Source of the DNA: Lachnospiraceae bacterium
Lineage (GTDB): Bacteria; Bacillota; Clostridia; Lachnospirales; Lachnospiraceae
NCBI GenBank assembly: GCA_028693165.1
Contig: JAQUVX010000002.1
Location: forward strand, 62,001-126,000
Length of the DNA stretch: 64,000 nucleotides
Direction: 5' to 3'
Below, one piece after another: positions 16,018 to 25,706 of this stretch. Made by a program: the position numbers and the translations under genes. The notes below the pieces were generated by a model. It was given only the letters and a program-made list of their open reading frames with translations. It searched no databases and was not told the DNA's origin. Position 1 is the stretch's first letter. Every line of letters begins with the position of its first letter.

Positions 16018-19000
16018 TTATTCTGTTTTTTCTATCCGACTTCCATCTGGCTTTACATAATATCCATCCGGCGTTTTTTCATTTTCAAAACGTCTGCCGC
16101 GTTTTCCGTCAGAAGCCTCATTGAAATAATAATACACTCCATTAATTACAACCCAGCCCGTTACCATTTTCCCGGATACCGAATCCAGATAATAGGTAGC
16201 GCCTTCTGCGTCTGTAATCCAACCAGTCTGCATGGTTCCATTTGCGTCAAAATGATACCACTCGAATCCGGTTGCCGCATCATAAACTGCCGCCCACTGG
16301 TCTTTACATGGGGAACCATCCGCATTCGCGAAGCTCCATGTCCCGGTTTCTGACTTTGTCCATGTTCCCTCTGCCACATAAGAAGGTACCCGACTTCCGT
16401 TGATCACCTTTGTTTCTCCCACATATCCTTCCGGTACATAGGATTGTTTGGCAGCACTTTGTGACGTAGTTGTTGAACCGCCGCCGGAACCACCGCCGGA
16501 ACCGCCGCTGCCAGATGTTGGCTTGTCTGGATTTGGTTTCTGAACTGCCGTAACGGTAATCTGAATGGTCAGCTCTGCCGCATTCAAATTATGATTTCCG
16601 GCATACGCAATCCTGATCTCTGCAATTCCTTCTCCGACCGTTGTTACCAGACCCTTTGCATCCACGGTAACAACCGCTTCATTGGAACTGCTAAAGCTCA
16701 GGTCTTCTATCGCTGCGCCATGAATCAACAGGTCAAACACTTCACTGCCAACCGTCTTGCTGATCGTTGTTCCGTGTTCCGATGTGATGGTTACATCTGC
16801 CTTTGTAATCTCAAACGTCTTTGTAATGGTTCCTTTGCAGTTTCCGATTCCCACAATGATTGCTTTTGCTGTTCCCACATTTACATGATCACGATAGGTC
16901 ACTGTGTAATCCGTGTTTGCCGCCAGCTCTGTATTGACTGCCGGTTCAATCTCCTGACCGGTATACACATAAGATGTGCTTTCCAGTGCAAAATCAAGCT
17001 CTGCAAGCTCCCGCACGCCGACTGTGACCACAGCATCCAGCTCCGCATCCTCGTAATTATCATCCGGTGATGTGTATTTTACCTTGAATGTATTCGCTCC
17101 AACATTTCCAACCTTCACATCCGGAGTCATCCAGGAGTAGTGCTCCGGCAGTGTCACGGTTCCTAATGTGTCTCCGTAAACCGCCGTCAGATTCTCTGGT
17201 GCTGTTACCTCCGATTCCGCTTTCTTAATCGTAAATGTCCTGGTAACGGTTCCAGTATAATTGCCCTGGCCCTCTATCGTGACGGAACCGGTTCCTGCAT
17301 TTACGTTAGCACCATATCCGCTCACCTTATAGTCTGACGGGCTTGCCAGCACGGTGCCTCCTGCGGTAACGGTAACCTCTGGTTTTTTCTGCGTTCCGTC
17401 ATAGACATAAACACCTGTAATCTGTACATTCTCCTCTTTCAAAACTGCTCTTGTGATTTCAAACGTTTTGGTAATCGTTCCGGTGTAATTGTTGATACCT
17501 TTCAGAGTCACTTTCGCAGTTCCAACAGAAACATTATTCTCCCATGTCAGCTCCAGATCACTCAACTGTAAGAATGTGCCATCCTTTACCGTAAGAATCG
17601 GCTCCTTTGCCACGCCGTCATACTCTACGGTGGTGTATTCAAGCGCAACCATATCCGATGTCAGGGTTCTGGCCGTAACCACTGCCGTCATAGCTGCCGA
17701 ATGCTCCTGATAAATATCCGTCGCTTCCATAAGAATCTCAAAACTCGCTTCGCCAACCTTGTCCGGATATTTGTTCGGATTTTTCCATTTCCATCCACCC
17801 GAAAGCATCACATTGCCCACCGGCTCTCCGTATGCCACCTTGATTCCGGTCGGAATCTGCGCTGCTGCCGGATTGGCTGCCTTTGTAATATCAAAACTTA
17901 CCACTTTATTTCCTGTGTAGTCACCCTTACCCGTGATGGTAACCTTACCTGCCTTTTCACCCGGCATGGTGTTCTCACCATAGATCATGGTGTAATCCTT
18001 GTCTTTTTCCAGCTTGATGCTGTCCACTGCAACCGTTACCACCGGCTGAATCTGACTTCCGGTGTATACATAGCTATCCTGTGCCAATGTCACCGTTGCT
18101 GTACTGATATCTACCGGAAGAACCTCTACCGTATACTCCAGCTTGGCAGCCTCGTAATTTGCCGTAGCCGGAATCTCGATGGTCAGCTTCGCTTCGCCTA
18201 TACTCTGCACGCTCAGGAAACCATCTTCTTTCTGAAGCAGATCATTGGTCTTCTTCTCTACCGTGAAAACGCTGCTGTCGCTGGATGTAAAGCTGACCTC
18301 GCCATCCCCTGCGTGAGTCACAAACAGGAAGAATGGTTCTTCTTTTACAGACAGCTTCATCTTCTCGGTCTGATCCTTTGGAACCTTGTCCGATCCTGCC
18401 TCTACCGGATTTTCTGCCTTTTCAATCGTATATTTTTTGCTGTAGTTACTATTATAATTGTTTGTGCCTTTGATTTCTAAGGATGCTTCTCCAGCACCGG
18501 TATTGTTGCTGTAGGTAACGGTATAATCCGTACCCTCTTCCAGTGTGCTGTCCAGTTCGTTGTCCTTAATGGTAACGGCCGGCTCTATCGTATGTTCCGG
18601 GTCATATACCAGATTGGCATCCGCAACGGTAATCTCTACCGTATTATCTAAGATACTCTTCGGAGAAACTGCTACGGTAAAGGTATCCTCAAGCTCATTC
18701 TGATACAGTGCTTCAAATAAATGTCCTTTCGCGTCCACATCTCCAACTCTCTGGTCACCATTTTTCCATGACCATCCGGTTGGCAGCTCGACTTCACGGA
18801 GCATCATTCCGTACACAGCCTTTAACTCATAGGTACTTGCCGTGATTTTAAATTTGACTGTTTTTTCTCCATGATACGGCTCGATACCGGTCACCTTCAA
18901 CGTTCCCTGACCTGGCTCTGTGTTGTCCTCCACAGTCACGCTGTAATGCTCATCTTTGGTCAGCAGCTTCAATAATGTAACCGTTTCAACCGGTACAATG

Positions 19001-22000
19001 GCTTCTCCGGTATATGGATAAGCCGCCTCATCCAATGTAATCGTTGCACCTGTGATGTCGTATGGGTCTGAGATCAGCTTAAAGTGCAGGGTTACCGTTC
19101 CGGTGTAGTTCCCCTGACCGGTCACCGTAACCGTTGCGTTTCCAATCGCAATGTTGTCTGCATATTCAACCGAATAATTGCTTCCGTTTGCCGGCTCAAC
19201 CTTCACATCACCCACCATCACGGTAACCGGAGGTTTCTTCTCCGTGCCATCTGCAACAATTTCTGTCTGATCTTCCGGGATCGTTACCTTCACATCGGAA
19301 TCGTCCAGACTCTTTGGAAGGACTCTGACCTTTAAGTTGACACCTTCTGCGGATGCATAATCGCAGCCCTCATAGCTGGTGAAATTCGCCTTGAAGTTCT
19401 TCGTAGCGGTGCCGGTCGCATCACCGACAGACAAGGTCGCATCCTGCCATGCCCACCCCCGGTCAAGGGTAATGTCAGACAAATGATCCCCGTAAGTCAC
19501 TTCATAAATCTTATTGCCAAGCGAGATGGACGGGTCTGCTTTTTCAATCGTAAAGCTGCCGTTCAGCGTCCCTGTGTAGCTGCCCTGTGCAGTGACAATG
19601 ACCTCTGCCTCACCTGCGCTTATATTATTTTTGTATGTAACTGTATAATCTTGCTTTTCTACGAGCGTGACACTGCCAAGCGTAACGGTAACCGTCGCTG
19701 TTTTCTCTGTGCCATCGTAAGTCTGCGTCTTCGGCGTGATGCTCAGCGTCGCGGTCTCAATGGAGGCCGGTGCCACGATAACAGTGACCGTTCCGGTCTG
19801 CTGCTCATGGTTGTCATCGCTTGCCGGATATATTACGTCAACACTCAACTCGCCGACTGCTTTGAGCACAATCGTACCGTCACTCCACTGCCAGCCTCCC
19901 AGATCTCCAGTCACATCTGCAACCGTCTGTCCGTAGGTACCGGTAAATGATCCCGCCGGAAGCGTCTGATTCATCTTTGCCTTCAAAATTTCAAAGTTCT
20001 TAGTCTGGGTTCCCTCATACAGTCCCGTACCGGTGATGGTAAGCTGTGCTTCCTTGCCTGCATTTATATTGTTTGCACAAGTCAGCGTATAGTCCGTATC
20101 CTTTTCCAGAACAACGCCGCCCAAAGAAACTGTAATCTCCGGTATGATTTCTGACCCGGTGTAGGTATAAGTGCCTTTCACTTCGATGTCTGCGCTTTCC
20201 ACATCTAAGGATTCCGCCCACTTCGCATACAGGGTAATCGGTGCCAATACGGCAACCGTAAAGTCATAAGCCTCGGTACAGCTCTCGTTTTTAAACCAGC
20301 CCGCAAACTTGAAGCCGCTCTTGGTCGGTGCGGTCGGTTCGGTAACTGTCTTACCTTCTATCACGGATTGTGTGCTGACCGCACTTCCTCCCATAGAGTC
20401 GAAGGTCACATCATAACGGGTCTTCTCCCCCTCCGACCACTTCGCATACAATCTCATATTTGCGGTCGGCGTAAATGGAACATGATATACCTCGCCTGTG
20501 TAATCTACGTTGGTGTACCAGCCTTCGAAGGTGTAGCCTGGGTAAGTCATGTTAGTATCACTTGGATAGGTACACTCCTGACCCGCTGCCACCCTCACGG
20601 AGTATTGATGCAGGTGTGTCGTTTTACTATAGTATCCGCTCATGCAGTCAAAAGCCATGGTATAACACTCATTGCTCCAAGCTGGATACAGGTCAGTATC
20701 TTCGGAAAAGACATACTCATAGATGTCTCCAATGGATTCCTTACTTCCCTCCGTCAGCGCCCAGCCAGTTGCAGTCACATCTTCGTAATCATAACTGTTT
20801 ACAATAAAGGAATTAGAAGTGAAAAGTTTTTTCCCTTTTTCCGTATACTCCACAGATTCATTCACGTAGCCATTAGAATATATGTCATAAAAACGACCTC
20901 CACCTGCATGGAATGTCACCTTCACACAGTTGTCTGTCCACTGAGCTGTCAATGTTGTGTCCTTGGTTGGAACATAATCATAAACGCGATCCACTGCATT
21001 ACCTTCAGAATCTACCCACCCGGTAAATGCTGCTCCATTCTTTTTCACATAAATCGACTCACCACACTGCTCGCCTGGTTTTACAATCCAATACTGAACA
21101 TTTTCATTGTCTTTGTCTGCAATTCCACCATTCAGATTGAAAGTGACCCTATAACCGTCTTCACTCCATCTAGCCTTAATTGTGGTGTTCTCATAAAGCT
21201 TTGTCTGTGCTGTGACCTGCTTGCCATCCACAGTAAACCAGCCTTCCAAACGACAGCCATCCTTTGTCACAGCAATCATGGAAGTGCTATCACCCTTGGT
21301 AAGCGTTTGGGTGCCTGCCATACCTCCAGATGAGTTCACGCCACCATCTGCATCCCATGTCAAGGTAATCTCTTCTGTCCATTTTGCATACAATTCCAAA
21401 TCTTTCTCAACTGCCGCACTCATATTGTATGGTGTAATATAATTCTCATCAATGTACCAGGACACTGTATAACCACTTCTGCTGGCTCTAAAGTTTCTTG
21501 TGTCAACGCTCCAGCCATCATGTACTTTTAACGCCAGTGAAGAAACGTAAGAGCCACTTGCATAATCACGTATATCGTCACCGCTGGAATGCAGCGTCAC
21601 TGTGTGTGCACCAGTCGTATATTTTGCATATAATGTCATATCCGCAGTTGGAATATAGACACTCGGCTCAATTCTCTGTTTAAGAGTCTCATCGTACCAG
21701 CCAAGGAAATTACCACCTGCATAATACGGAGCGGAAAGATAGCTTATCACCTTACCGGAAACCACAATCTTTGTACTTTCTTTTTCACCATTACTAAAGG
21801 AGCCCTCCCCAGCATTCATTGTGATTGTATAATAGGTACTCCATTTTGCATAAAGTGTTACATTGTCTGTTGGCTTATAATATCCGGTATATACCGTTCC
21901 TGTACAATCCGGAGTTTCACACCAGCCTTCCAGAACAAACCCCTCCTTGGTGAAGTAGTATGTTAACAGATATACACTCTCACCTTTTACTACATCTTCT

Positions 22001-23679
22001 ATTCTCTCTCCAGCCTCTGCAATTCCACCATTTGCATCGTACTTCACTGTCCAGAAATCAGAGTATCGCGCATACAGGGTCATATCTTTTTCTGGTATAA
22101 CCGAACCATCTGATTCCGCACAAAAGACTCCACCCTCAGCCGCCGTGTACCAGCCCTTCATCAGGTAACCTTCCTGAATTTTGATGCCACCATACATCAA
22201 GCTGCTTATACGCGCCTCCCGACCTTTCGGCACACGGAAGGTACAAACCGCATCCCCCTTGTAAGTACCTCCATTGCCAAAGTCAAAGGTCACAGCCACA
22301 ATATCCTCGGTATATACATAAACTGTTTTGTATAAAGAAGTATAGGTTCCATCAACCCAGTGGACTTTTGCCGTCAAGCCTGTATTGCCTGTCTTTATGC
22401 CTACTAACTCCCCATTTTCATTCATTGTCACTATATCTTCATTATAAATATCGTATTCAATGCTTGCGACAAGATCCTCATAGTTAATATCAAACTCCGG
22501 TTGGTATGGAACCCCCACAGAAACAGCCAGATTTCCCTTTTCCTTAAAGGCAGCCGTTTTGTCAGCCGGAACCTCCTTGCCTACAATTTTATAGCTTACA
22601 TACCTATCTCCAGTGAACCCAACCAATCCACTAATAGTGGCACGAGCAGTACCAATATTCGTATCCATTCTGGTAAACTCATAATCTTCGCCTTCAATTA
22701 ACGTGTAATCCCCGTCAACCACTGAAATATCCGGCTTAATTTCCTTACCTGTGTACAGATATTCTTCTTGATTCAGTATGATGTCCCCTCTAATACTCGT
22801 TTTTAATACTTGGAATGATTTTTCGAGTGTGCCAGAATACTTTCCAATACCTCGAACCTCTACGAAAACCTGCAAATCATCAGGATAATATTCATTGGTT
22901 TCTACCACGTAATCTATGCCCTCTTGCAAAAAAATTTTACGCGACTCACTGTTCTCAGAATCCCACCATCTATAGTAAACAATAGGCGTCTTGTCTTTTA
23001 CATAATCAGAATATAATCCATGACCAGCCTCATCCATGGACGAATAATGATAGAAAGGAATATTCAAGTTAAGCGTTTCACCGTTCTTGCCTAAAATCCA
23101 GGTGTCACGATCATCGTAGTGTGCGTACAATGTCATGTCGCTGTATACAGTAATATTATCTCCTGCAGATATCATCTGACCATTAATAGCATCTGTATAC
23201 CATCCTACAAATATCTGACCATCATCCCTGACCGGGATATCCACAGTCAGGCTTTGGCCTGTCTCCACTATATACCAACGTCTGCCAAAAGGTTCTTCCT
23301 CAAAATGACCTCCGTTTGCATCCAATGTAACTCCAACCATTGCTCCCAGCACCGCAAGCGTGTTGCTTGGAGAGGCCAGATCATCTAAAAGCTCTCCATC
23401 CTGTGCCAGTTTGCAGTCAGAATAGTCCTCGCTGCACACCGGGCACTTTTCATTTACATGCTCCTCATCACACATATTTGTGCAGATACATTGTAATTGG
23501 TCCGCATCCGAATCCGTTGCCAAATCGTTCTCCACCTCTTCAGCATCGGAACTTGTTGCCGCATAATTGCCCCCGGTTGCTGCAAAACTATTTACCATTG
23601 CCGGGTACTGCAAATTGCTGCAAATTAATGTAACCGCCATTAAACTTGCAACCTTTCTCCTAAACCTTTGCCACTTCAT
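16018..23679 (-). CDS. Giant repeat-containing cell-surface protein (InlB-type and MBG-type repeats, cell-wall-binding C-terminus)
   Basis: The protein has 2553 residues. A signal peptide (about 1-34) and a short cysteine-rich segment (CICTNMCDEEHVNEKCPVC) open it. About ten InlB/Listeria-Bacteroides repeats follow (one at about 110-190, nine at about 450-1155; signature GWYT...TLYAKW). Then come some nine tandem units of the YTG...P type, each ending near YTGT...F.I.KA (about 1160-2295), with MBG-like modules between, a Big_2-like domain (about 2296-2380) and a Gly/Ser linker. Three to four choline-binding-like cell-wall repeats (about 2440-2553, with GWI...YYLD...GKMVTGW) end it. No LPXTG sorting signal is present, so attachment is probably non-covalent through the C-terminal repeats. 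Adhesion or surface-layer decoration is likely but unproven. The start follows AGGAGG at 7 bases. Confidence 0.9.
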   Translation of the reverse strand: MKWQRFRRKVASLMAVTLICSNLQYPAMVNSFAATGGNYAATSSDAEEVENDLATDSDADQLQCICTNMCDEEHVNEKCPVCSEDYSDCKLAQDGELLDDLASPSNTLAVLGAMVGVTLDANGGHFEEEPFGRRWYIVETGQSLTVDIPVRDDGQIFVGWYTDAINGQMISAGDNITVYSDMTLYAHYDDRDTWILGKNGETLNLNIPFYHYSSMDEAGHGLYSDYVKDKTPIVYYRWWDSENSESRKIFLQEGIDYVVETNEYYPDDLQVFVEVRGIGKYSGTLEKSFQVLKTSIRGDIILNQEEYLYTGKEIKPDISVVDGDYTLIEGEDYEFTRMDTNIGTARATISGLVGFTGDRYVSYKIVGKEVPADKTAAFKEKGNLAVSVGVPYQPEFDINYEDLVASIEYDIYNEDIVTMNENGELVGIKTGNTGLTAKVHWVDGTYTSLYKTVYVYTEDIVAVTFDFGNGGTYKGDAVCTFRVPKGREARISSLMYGGIKIQEGYLMKGWYTAAEGGVFCAESDGSVIPEKDMTLYARYSDFWTVKYDANGGIAEAGERIEDVVKGESVYLLTYYFTKEGFVLEGWCETPDCTGTVYTGYYKPTDNVTLYAKWSTYYTITMNAGEGSFSNGEKESTKIVVSGKVISYLSAPYYAGGNFLGWYDETLKQRIEPSVYIPTADMTLYAKYTTGAHTVTLHSSGDDIRDYASGSYVSSLALKVHDGWSVDTRNFRASRSGYTVSWYIDENYITPYNMSAAVEKDLELYAKWTEEITLTWDADGGVNSSGGMAGTQTLTKGDSTSMIAVTKDGCRLEGWFTVDGKQVTAQTKLYENTTIKARWSEDGYRVTFNLNGGIADKDNENVQYWIVKPGEQCGESIYVKKNGAAFTGWVDSEGNAVDRVYDYVPTKDTTLTAQWTDNCVKVTFHAGGGRFYDIYSNGYVNESVEYTEKGKKLFTSNSFIVNSYDYEDVTATGWALTEGSKESIGDIYEYVFSEDTDLYPAWSNECYTMAFDCMSGYYSKTTHLHQYSVRVAAGQECTYPSDTNMTYPGYTFEGWYTNVDYTGEVYHVPFTPTANMRLYAKWSEGEKTRYDVTFDSMGGSAVSTQSVIEGKTVTEPTAPTKSGFKFAGWFKNESCTEAYDFTVAVLAPITLYAKWAESLDVESADIEVKGTYTYTGSEIIPEITVSLGGVVLEKDTDYTLTCANNINAGKEAQLTITGTGLYEGTQTKNFEILKAKMNQTLPAGSFTGTYGQTVADVTGDLGGWQWSDGTIVLKAVGELSVDVIYPASDDNHEQQTGTVTVIVAPASIETATLSITPKTQTYDGTEKTATVTVTLGSVTLVEKQDYTVTYKNNISAGEAEVIVTAQGSYTGTLNGSFTIEKADPSISLGNKIYEVTYGDHLSDITLDRGWAWQDATLSVGDATGTATKNFKANFTSYEGCDYASAEGVNLKVRVLPKSLDDSDVKVTIPEDQTEIVADGTEKKPPVTVMVGDVKVEPANGSNYSVEYADNIAIGNATVTVTGQGNYTGTVTLHFKLISDPYDITGATITLDEAAYPYTGEAIVPVETVTLLKLLTKDEHYSVTVEDNTEPGQGTLKVTGIEPYHGEKTVKFKITASTYELKAVYGMMLREVELPTGWSWKNGDQRVGDVDAKGHLFEALYQNELEDTFTVAVSPKSILDNTVEITVADANLVYDPEHTIEPAVTIKDNELDSTLEEGTDYTVTYSNNTGAGEASLEIKGTNNYNSNYSKKYTIEKAENPVEAGSDKVPKDQTEKMKLSVKEEPFFLFVTHAGDGEVSFTSSDSSVFTVEKKTNDLLQKEDGFLSVQSIGEAKLTIEIPATANYEAAKLEYTVEVLPVDISTATVTLAQDSYVYTGSQIQPVVTVAVDSIKLEKDKDYTMIYGENTMPGEKAGKVTITGKGDYTGNKVVSFDITKAANPAAAQIPTGIKVAYGEPVGNVMLSGGWKWKNPNKYPDKVGEASFEILMEATDIYQEHSAAMTAVVTARTLTSDMVALEYTTVEYDGVAKEPILTVKDGTFLQLSDLELTWENNVSVGTAKVTLKGINNYTGTITKTFEITRAVLKEENVQITGVYVYDGTQKKPEVTVTAGGTVLASPSDYKVSGYGANVNAGTGSVTIEGQGNYTGTVTRTFTIKKAESEVTAPENLTAVYGDTLGTVTLPEHYSWMTPDVKVGNVGANTFKVKYTSPDDNYEDAELDAVVTVGVRELAELDFALESTSYVYTGQEIEPAVNTELAANTDYTVTYRDHVNVGTAKAIIVGIGNCKGTITKTFEITKADVTITSEHGTTISKTVGSEVFDLLIHGAAIEDLSFSSSNEAVVTVDAKGLVTTVGEGIAEIRIAYAGNHNLNAAELTIQITVTAVQKPNPDKPTSGSGGSGGGSGGGSTTTSQSAAKQSYVPEGYVGETKVINGSRVPSYVAEGTWTKSETGTWSFANADGSPCKDQWAAVYDAATGFEWYHFDANGTMQTGWITDAEGATYYLDSVSGKMVTGWVVINGVYYYFNEASDGKRGRRFENEKTPDGYYVKPDGSRIEKTE

Positions 23680-23697
23680 ACATCATCCTCCTATTTC

Positions 23698-23719
23698 CTA
23701 TGTAACTATTTTTACATAG
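23698..23719. promoter_or_regulatory. Inverted repeat operator at the start of the surface-protein transcript
   Basis: Perfect 8-bp arms CTATGTAA and TTACATAG are separated by six bases. The element covers about +8 to +29 of the predicted surface-protein transcript, a position where a bound protein would block transcription. The adjacent XRE regulator is the natural candidate; that is inference. Confidence 0.55.
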
Positions 23720-23732
23720 CTATTTGCTTTCG

Positions 23733-23761
23733 ATTATACACTTTTAGTTGTTTTTATTCAA
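23733..23761 (-). promoter_or_regulatory. Promoter of the giant surface protein gene
   Basis: On the minus strand: TTGAAT (23761-23756), a 17-base spacer, TATAAT (23738-23733). It overlaps one arm of another small inverted repeat (TTCAACC/GGTTGAA) shared with the upstream region of the XRE gene. Confidence 0.75.
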
Positions 23762-23818
23762 CCACTTGTTGTTATTTTTTATCTACAATAGGTTGAAAAA
23801 TCACAGGAGGTAATTTAT

Positions 23819-24109
23819 ATGATACACAATTTAGGAACGCGCATTCAGCAACTCCGCACTGCCAGAAACCTGTCCCAGCCGCAGCTTGCTAAAATGCTGG
23901 AAGTGACCAGCGCTTCTGTCTCTGCCTATGAACTTGGCGAACGGACTCCAAGTCTGAAGGTCCTTATGAAATTGGCCAACCTCTTTCACGTTTCAACGGA
24001 CTATCTTTTAGGTATGCCCTCCAGCGAGAAAGTCAATCTGGACGGACTCAAGCCAGAGGACACAGCCGCGATTCTTACCCTGATAAACTCTCTTAAAAAT
24101 AAGGCTTGA
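23819..24109 (+). CDS. XRE family transcriptional regulator
   Basis: This 96-residue protein has a helix-turn-helix of the Cro/CI type at residues 5-60 (IQQLRTARNLSQPQLAKML and SASVSAYELGERTPSLKVL). It ends in a short helical tail (KPEDTAAILTLINSLKN) probably used for dimerisation. The start follows GGAGG at 8 bases. It is divergent from the giant surface protein gene. The intergenic region holds two small inverted repeats, so control of the surface protein is plausible. It converges with the small gene at 24112. Confidence 0.9.
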   Translation: MIHNLGTRIQQLRTARNLSQPQLAKMLEVTSASVSAYELGERTPSLKVLMKLANLFHVSTDYLLGMPSSEKVNLDGLKPEDTAAILTLINSLKNKA

Positions 24110-24111
24110 GT

Positions 24112-24366
24112 TTATCTCCTTTCGACGTTCTCTGTACTGTTGCCGCCTATCAGTTCCTCTACACAGGATACATCTGATTGAAGACCCGCTTCCATCTTGT
24201 TCAATAATGACTTGCAAATATGAAAGGTAGACAGCACGCATCTGCTGTTTTCATCTTCCATAGCTTCAATACCGATACTGGCAAGCTCTATGAATTGCTT
24301 CATGTCTTCTGCAAATAGCTTTTGAGACAACAAACTGTCTCGCAGTTGTAAAATCCTTATATCCAT
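24112..24366 (-). CDS. Small protein of unknown function (84 residues)
   Basis: I do not recognise this protein. It is 84 residues, predicted all-helical, acidic, with two cysteines (CVLSTFHIC) and no signal peptide or membrane segment. A strong GGGAGG site 7 bases before the ATG supports it as a real gene. Its stop is 3 bases from the stop of the convergent XRE gene. A 26-bp perfect palindrome lies about 55 bases upstream of its start and could be its operator. It may be a small accessory protein acting with the XRE regulator, but nothing in the sequence proves that. Confidence 0.65.
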   Translation of the reverse strand: MDIRILQLRDSLLSQKLFAEDMKQFIELASIGIEAMEDENSRCVLSTFHICKSLLNKMEAGLQSDVSCVEELIGGNSTENVERR

Positions 24367-24420
24367 GACTCTCCCTCCCCTCTTTTAAATGTTGAGAGAT
24401 TGTAACCCAGAACGTAGAAA

Positions 24421-24446
24421 AAGCAAAGTAAACGTTTACTTTGCTT
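24421..24446. repeat. 26-bp perfect palindrome
   Basis: A fully self-complementary sequence with 13-base arms (left arm AAGCAAAGTAAAC) and no loop bases. A minus-strand TATAAT (RC of 24454-24459) lies just upstream of it relative to the small gene at 24112-24366, so it would sit near the transcription start. It could be an operator or, as RNA, a hairpin; there is no T tract. Confidence 0.7.
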
Positions 24447-24519
24447 GATTTCCATTATAATATGCGGCTTGCCGGACGCGCACGCGGTTATATCACAGGA
24501 CACTATTTCCCATAACGCA

Positions 24520-24572
24520 AAAACGGCTGTCAGTGACTGCTGCAAAATCCATGCAGTCATCGACGGCCGTTT
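24520..24572 (-). terminator. Terminator of the acyltransferase gene
   Basis: A stem of about 20 bp with three mismatches (arms 24553-24572 and 24520-24540) with a 12-base loop. It is followed on the minus strand by TTTT. The acyltransferase stop codon is inside the first arm. Confidence 0.8.
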
Positions 24573-25597
24573 ATTATATTCCATATAGAAGGACAACATT
24601 TTCTCAGCACCCGTCCAAGCACGGTGCTGATCCCAAGCACCAGAAACGGCATCAGCAGGTAAATGAGGAACGTTCCCTGCCAGGTTGCCGCAAACAGCAT
24701 TGCTCCGGCTTTGTTGATGAAGCGGACAAACGCAAAGTGCGTGGCGTACAGGAAGAAATTATAACGCATGAACTCCTTCGCCTGCGGGAGCCGCTGCCCC
24801 GGCACGATCAGCCACAGGCCGGCCACCGCAAACAGGCGGCACAGGATAAAGCAGGGCGCAAACGCCCGGCGAAGCCCCATGCAGTAGGCGCACGCAGCCA
24901 GCACAATCAGGGACAGGCCCACGGCTGCGCGGCTGGGGCTTCCGGCGGCCTCGACCGGCCGTCGCGCTCTCTCCTTCTGCCCCGCCAGCGCAAACGATGC
25001 CGCCGTCGCATAGTAGATCAGCGCATCCACATTCACAAGCGGCAGCCGCAGTCCGCAGATCGCAAGCCCCCACAGCGCTGCCAGAAACACAATCCGGCTC
25101 CAGACACATTTTAAAACCGGATAGAGCACCGGTGCCAGCAGAATCAGCAGAATCAACTGAAACAGATACCAGAACACGTAATTATAAGTATAATGCATGA
25201 TCGCGTCCACCAGCGCCGGAAGCGTAAACGGAATGATTCCCTTCCCGACCACATCCGCAACCCAGGGCAGGCGGCTTCCGATCACATAGCCCAGATAATA
25301 GATCGTATTCCAGAGGATGAACGGAACCAGCACACTGTTGATCCGCCTCGTCCATTTCCCCTTTAATTTTTTCCACGTAAAATCCCGATAAAACAGATAC
25401 GCCGATATCATGAAAAATCCCGGAACCGCAATCTGCCCGATCCAGTCTCCGATGCGGTGCTCCGCCCGGTAGATCTGCGCCATCTCGATGGTCAGCCCCA
25501 GATACAGCTCCGCATTATAAGAATGCACCCAGACTACCAAAAGACTGAATGCAAACGAAAACCATATGATCTTATTGCGAAACTGCTCCTCGCTCAC
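24557..25597 (-). CDS. Acyltransferase 3 family membrane protein
   Basis: This protein of about 346 residues has ten predicted helices. The family signature of acyltransferase 3 (OafA/NodX-like) proteins is visible near the N-terminus (LLVVWVHSYN, whose histidine is catalytic in characterised members) and in the pattern of helices. These enzymes add acetyl or other acyl groups to extracellular polysaccharides or peptidoglycan. The best start is a GTG at 25597, 7 bases after AGGAGG; an ATG further upstream has no site. The gene is more GC-rich than the AbiE genes next to it. It stands alone with its own terminator. Confidence 0.82.
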   Translation of the reverse strand: MSEEQFRNKIIWFSFAFSLLVVWVHSYNAELYLGLTIEMAQIYRAEHRIGDWIGQIAVPGFFMISAYLFYRDFTWKKLKGKWTRRINSVLVPFILWNTIYYLGYVIGSRLPWVADVVGKGIIPFTLPALVDAIMHYTYNYVFWYLFQLILLILLAPVLYPVLKCVWSRIVFLAALWGLAICGLRLPLVNVDALIYYATAASFALAGQKERARRPVEAAGSPSRAAVGLSLIVLAACAYCMGLRRAFAPCFILCRLFAVAGLWLIVPGQRLPQAKEFMRYNFFLYATHFAFVRFINKAGAMLFAATWQGTFLIYLLMPFLVLGISTVLGRVLRKCCPSIWNIINGRR

Positions 25598-25706
25598 ACG
25601 CACGCCTCCTGTCTTTTGTGTCTTATATATCTTATGCATCTTATGCTGCTTTGAATTTAAGTATACGACAGAACTATTTTGTGCGTCAAGCGCTGCGTGG
25701 TATTCC

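Noticed and set aside
16018..16400. LPXTG sorting signal at the end of the giant surface protein
   Set aside because: The C-terminus ends in cell-wall-binding repeats and a charged tail, with no LPXTG, hydrophobic segment or basic end.
20368..21333. A 321-codon plus-strand frame opposite the giant surface protein
   Set aside because: Its cysteine- and histidine-rich translation is typical of an antisense frame, and the surface protein repeats run through the whole interval.
24357..24599. An 80-codon minus-strand reading frame between the acyltransferase and the small gene
   Set aside because: It overlaps the acyltransferase terminator and the 26-bp palindrome, has no ribosome binding site, and its translation shows no protein-like pattern.
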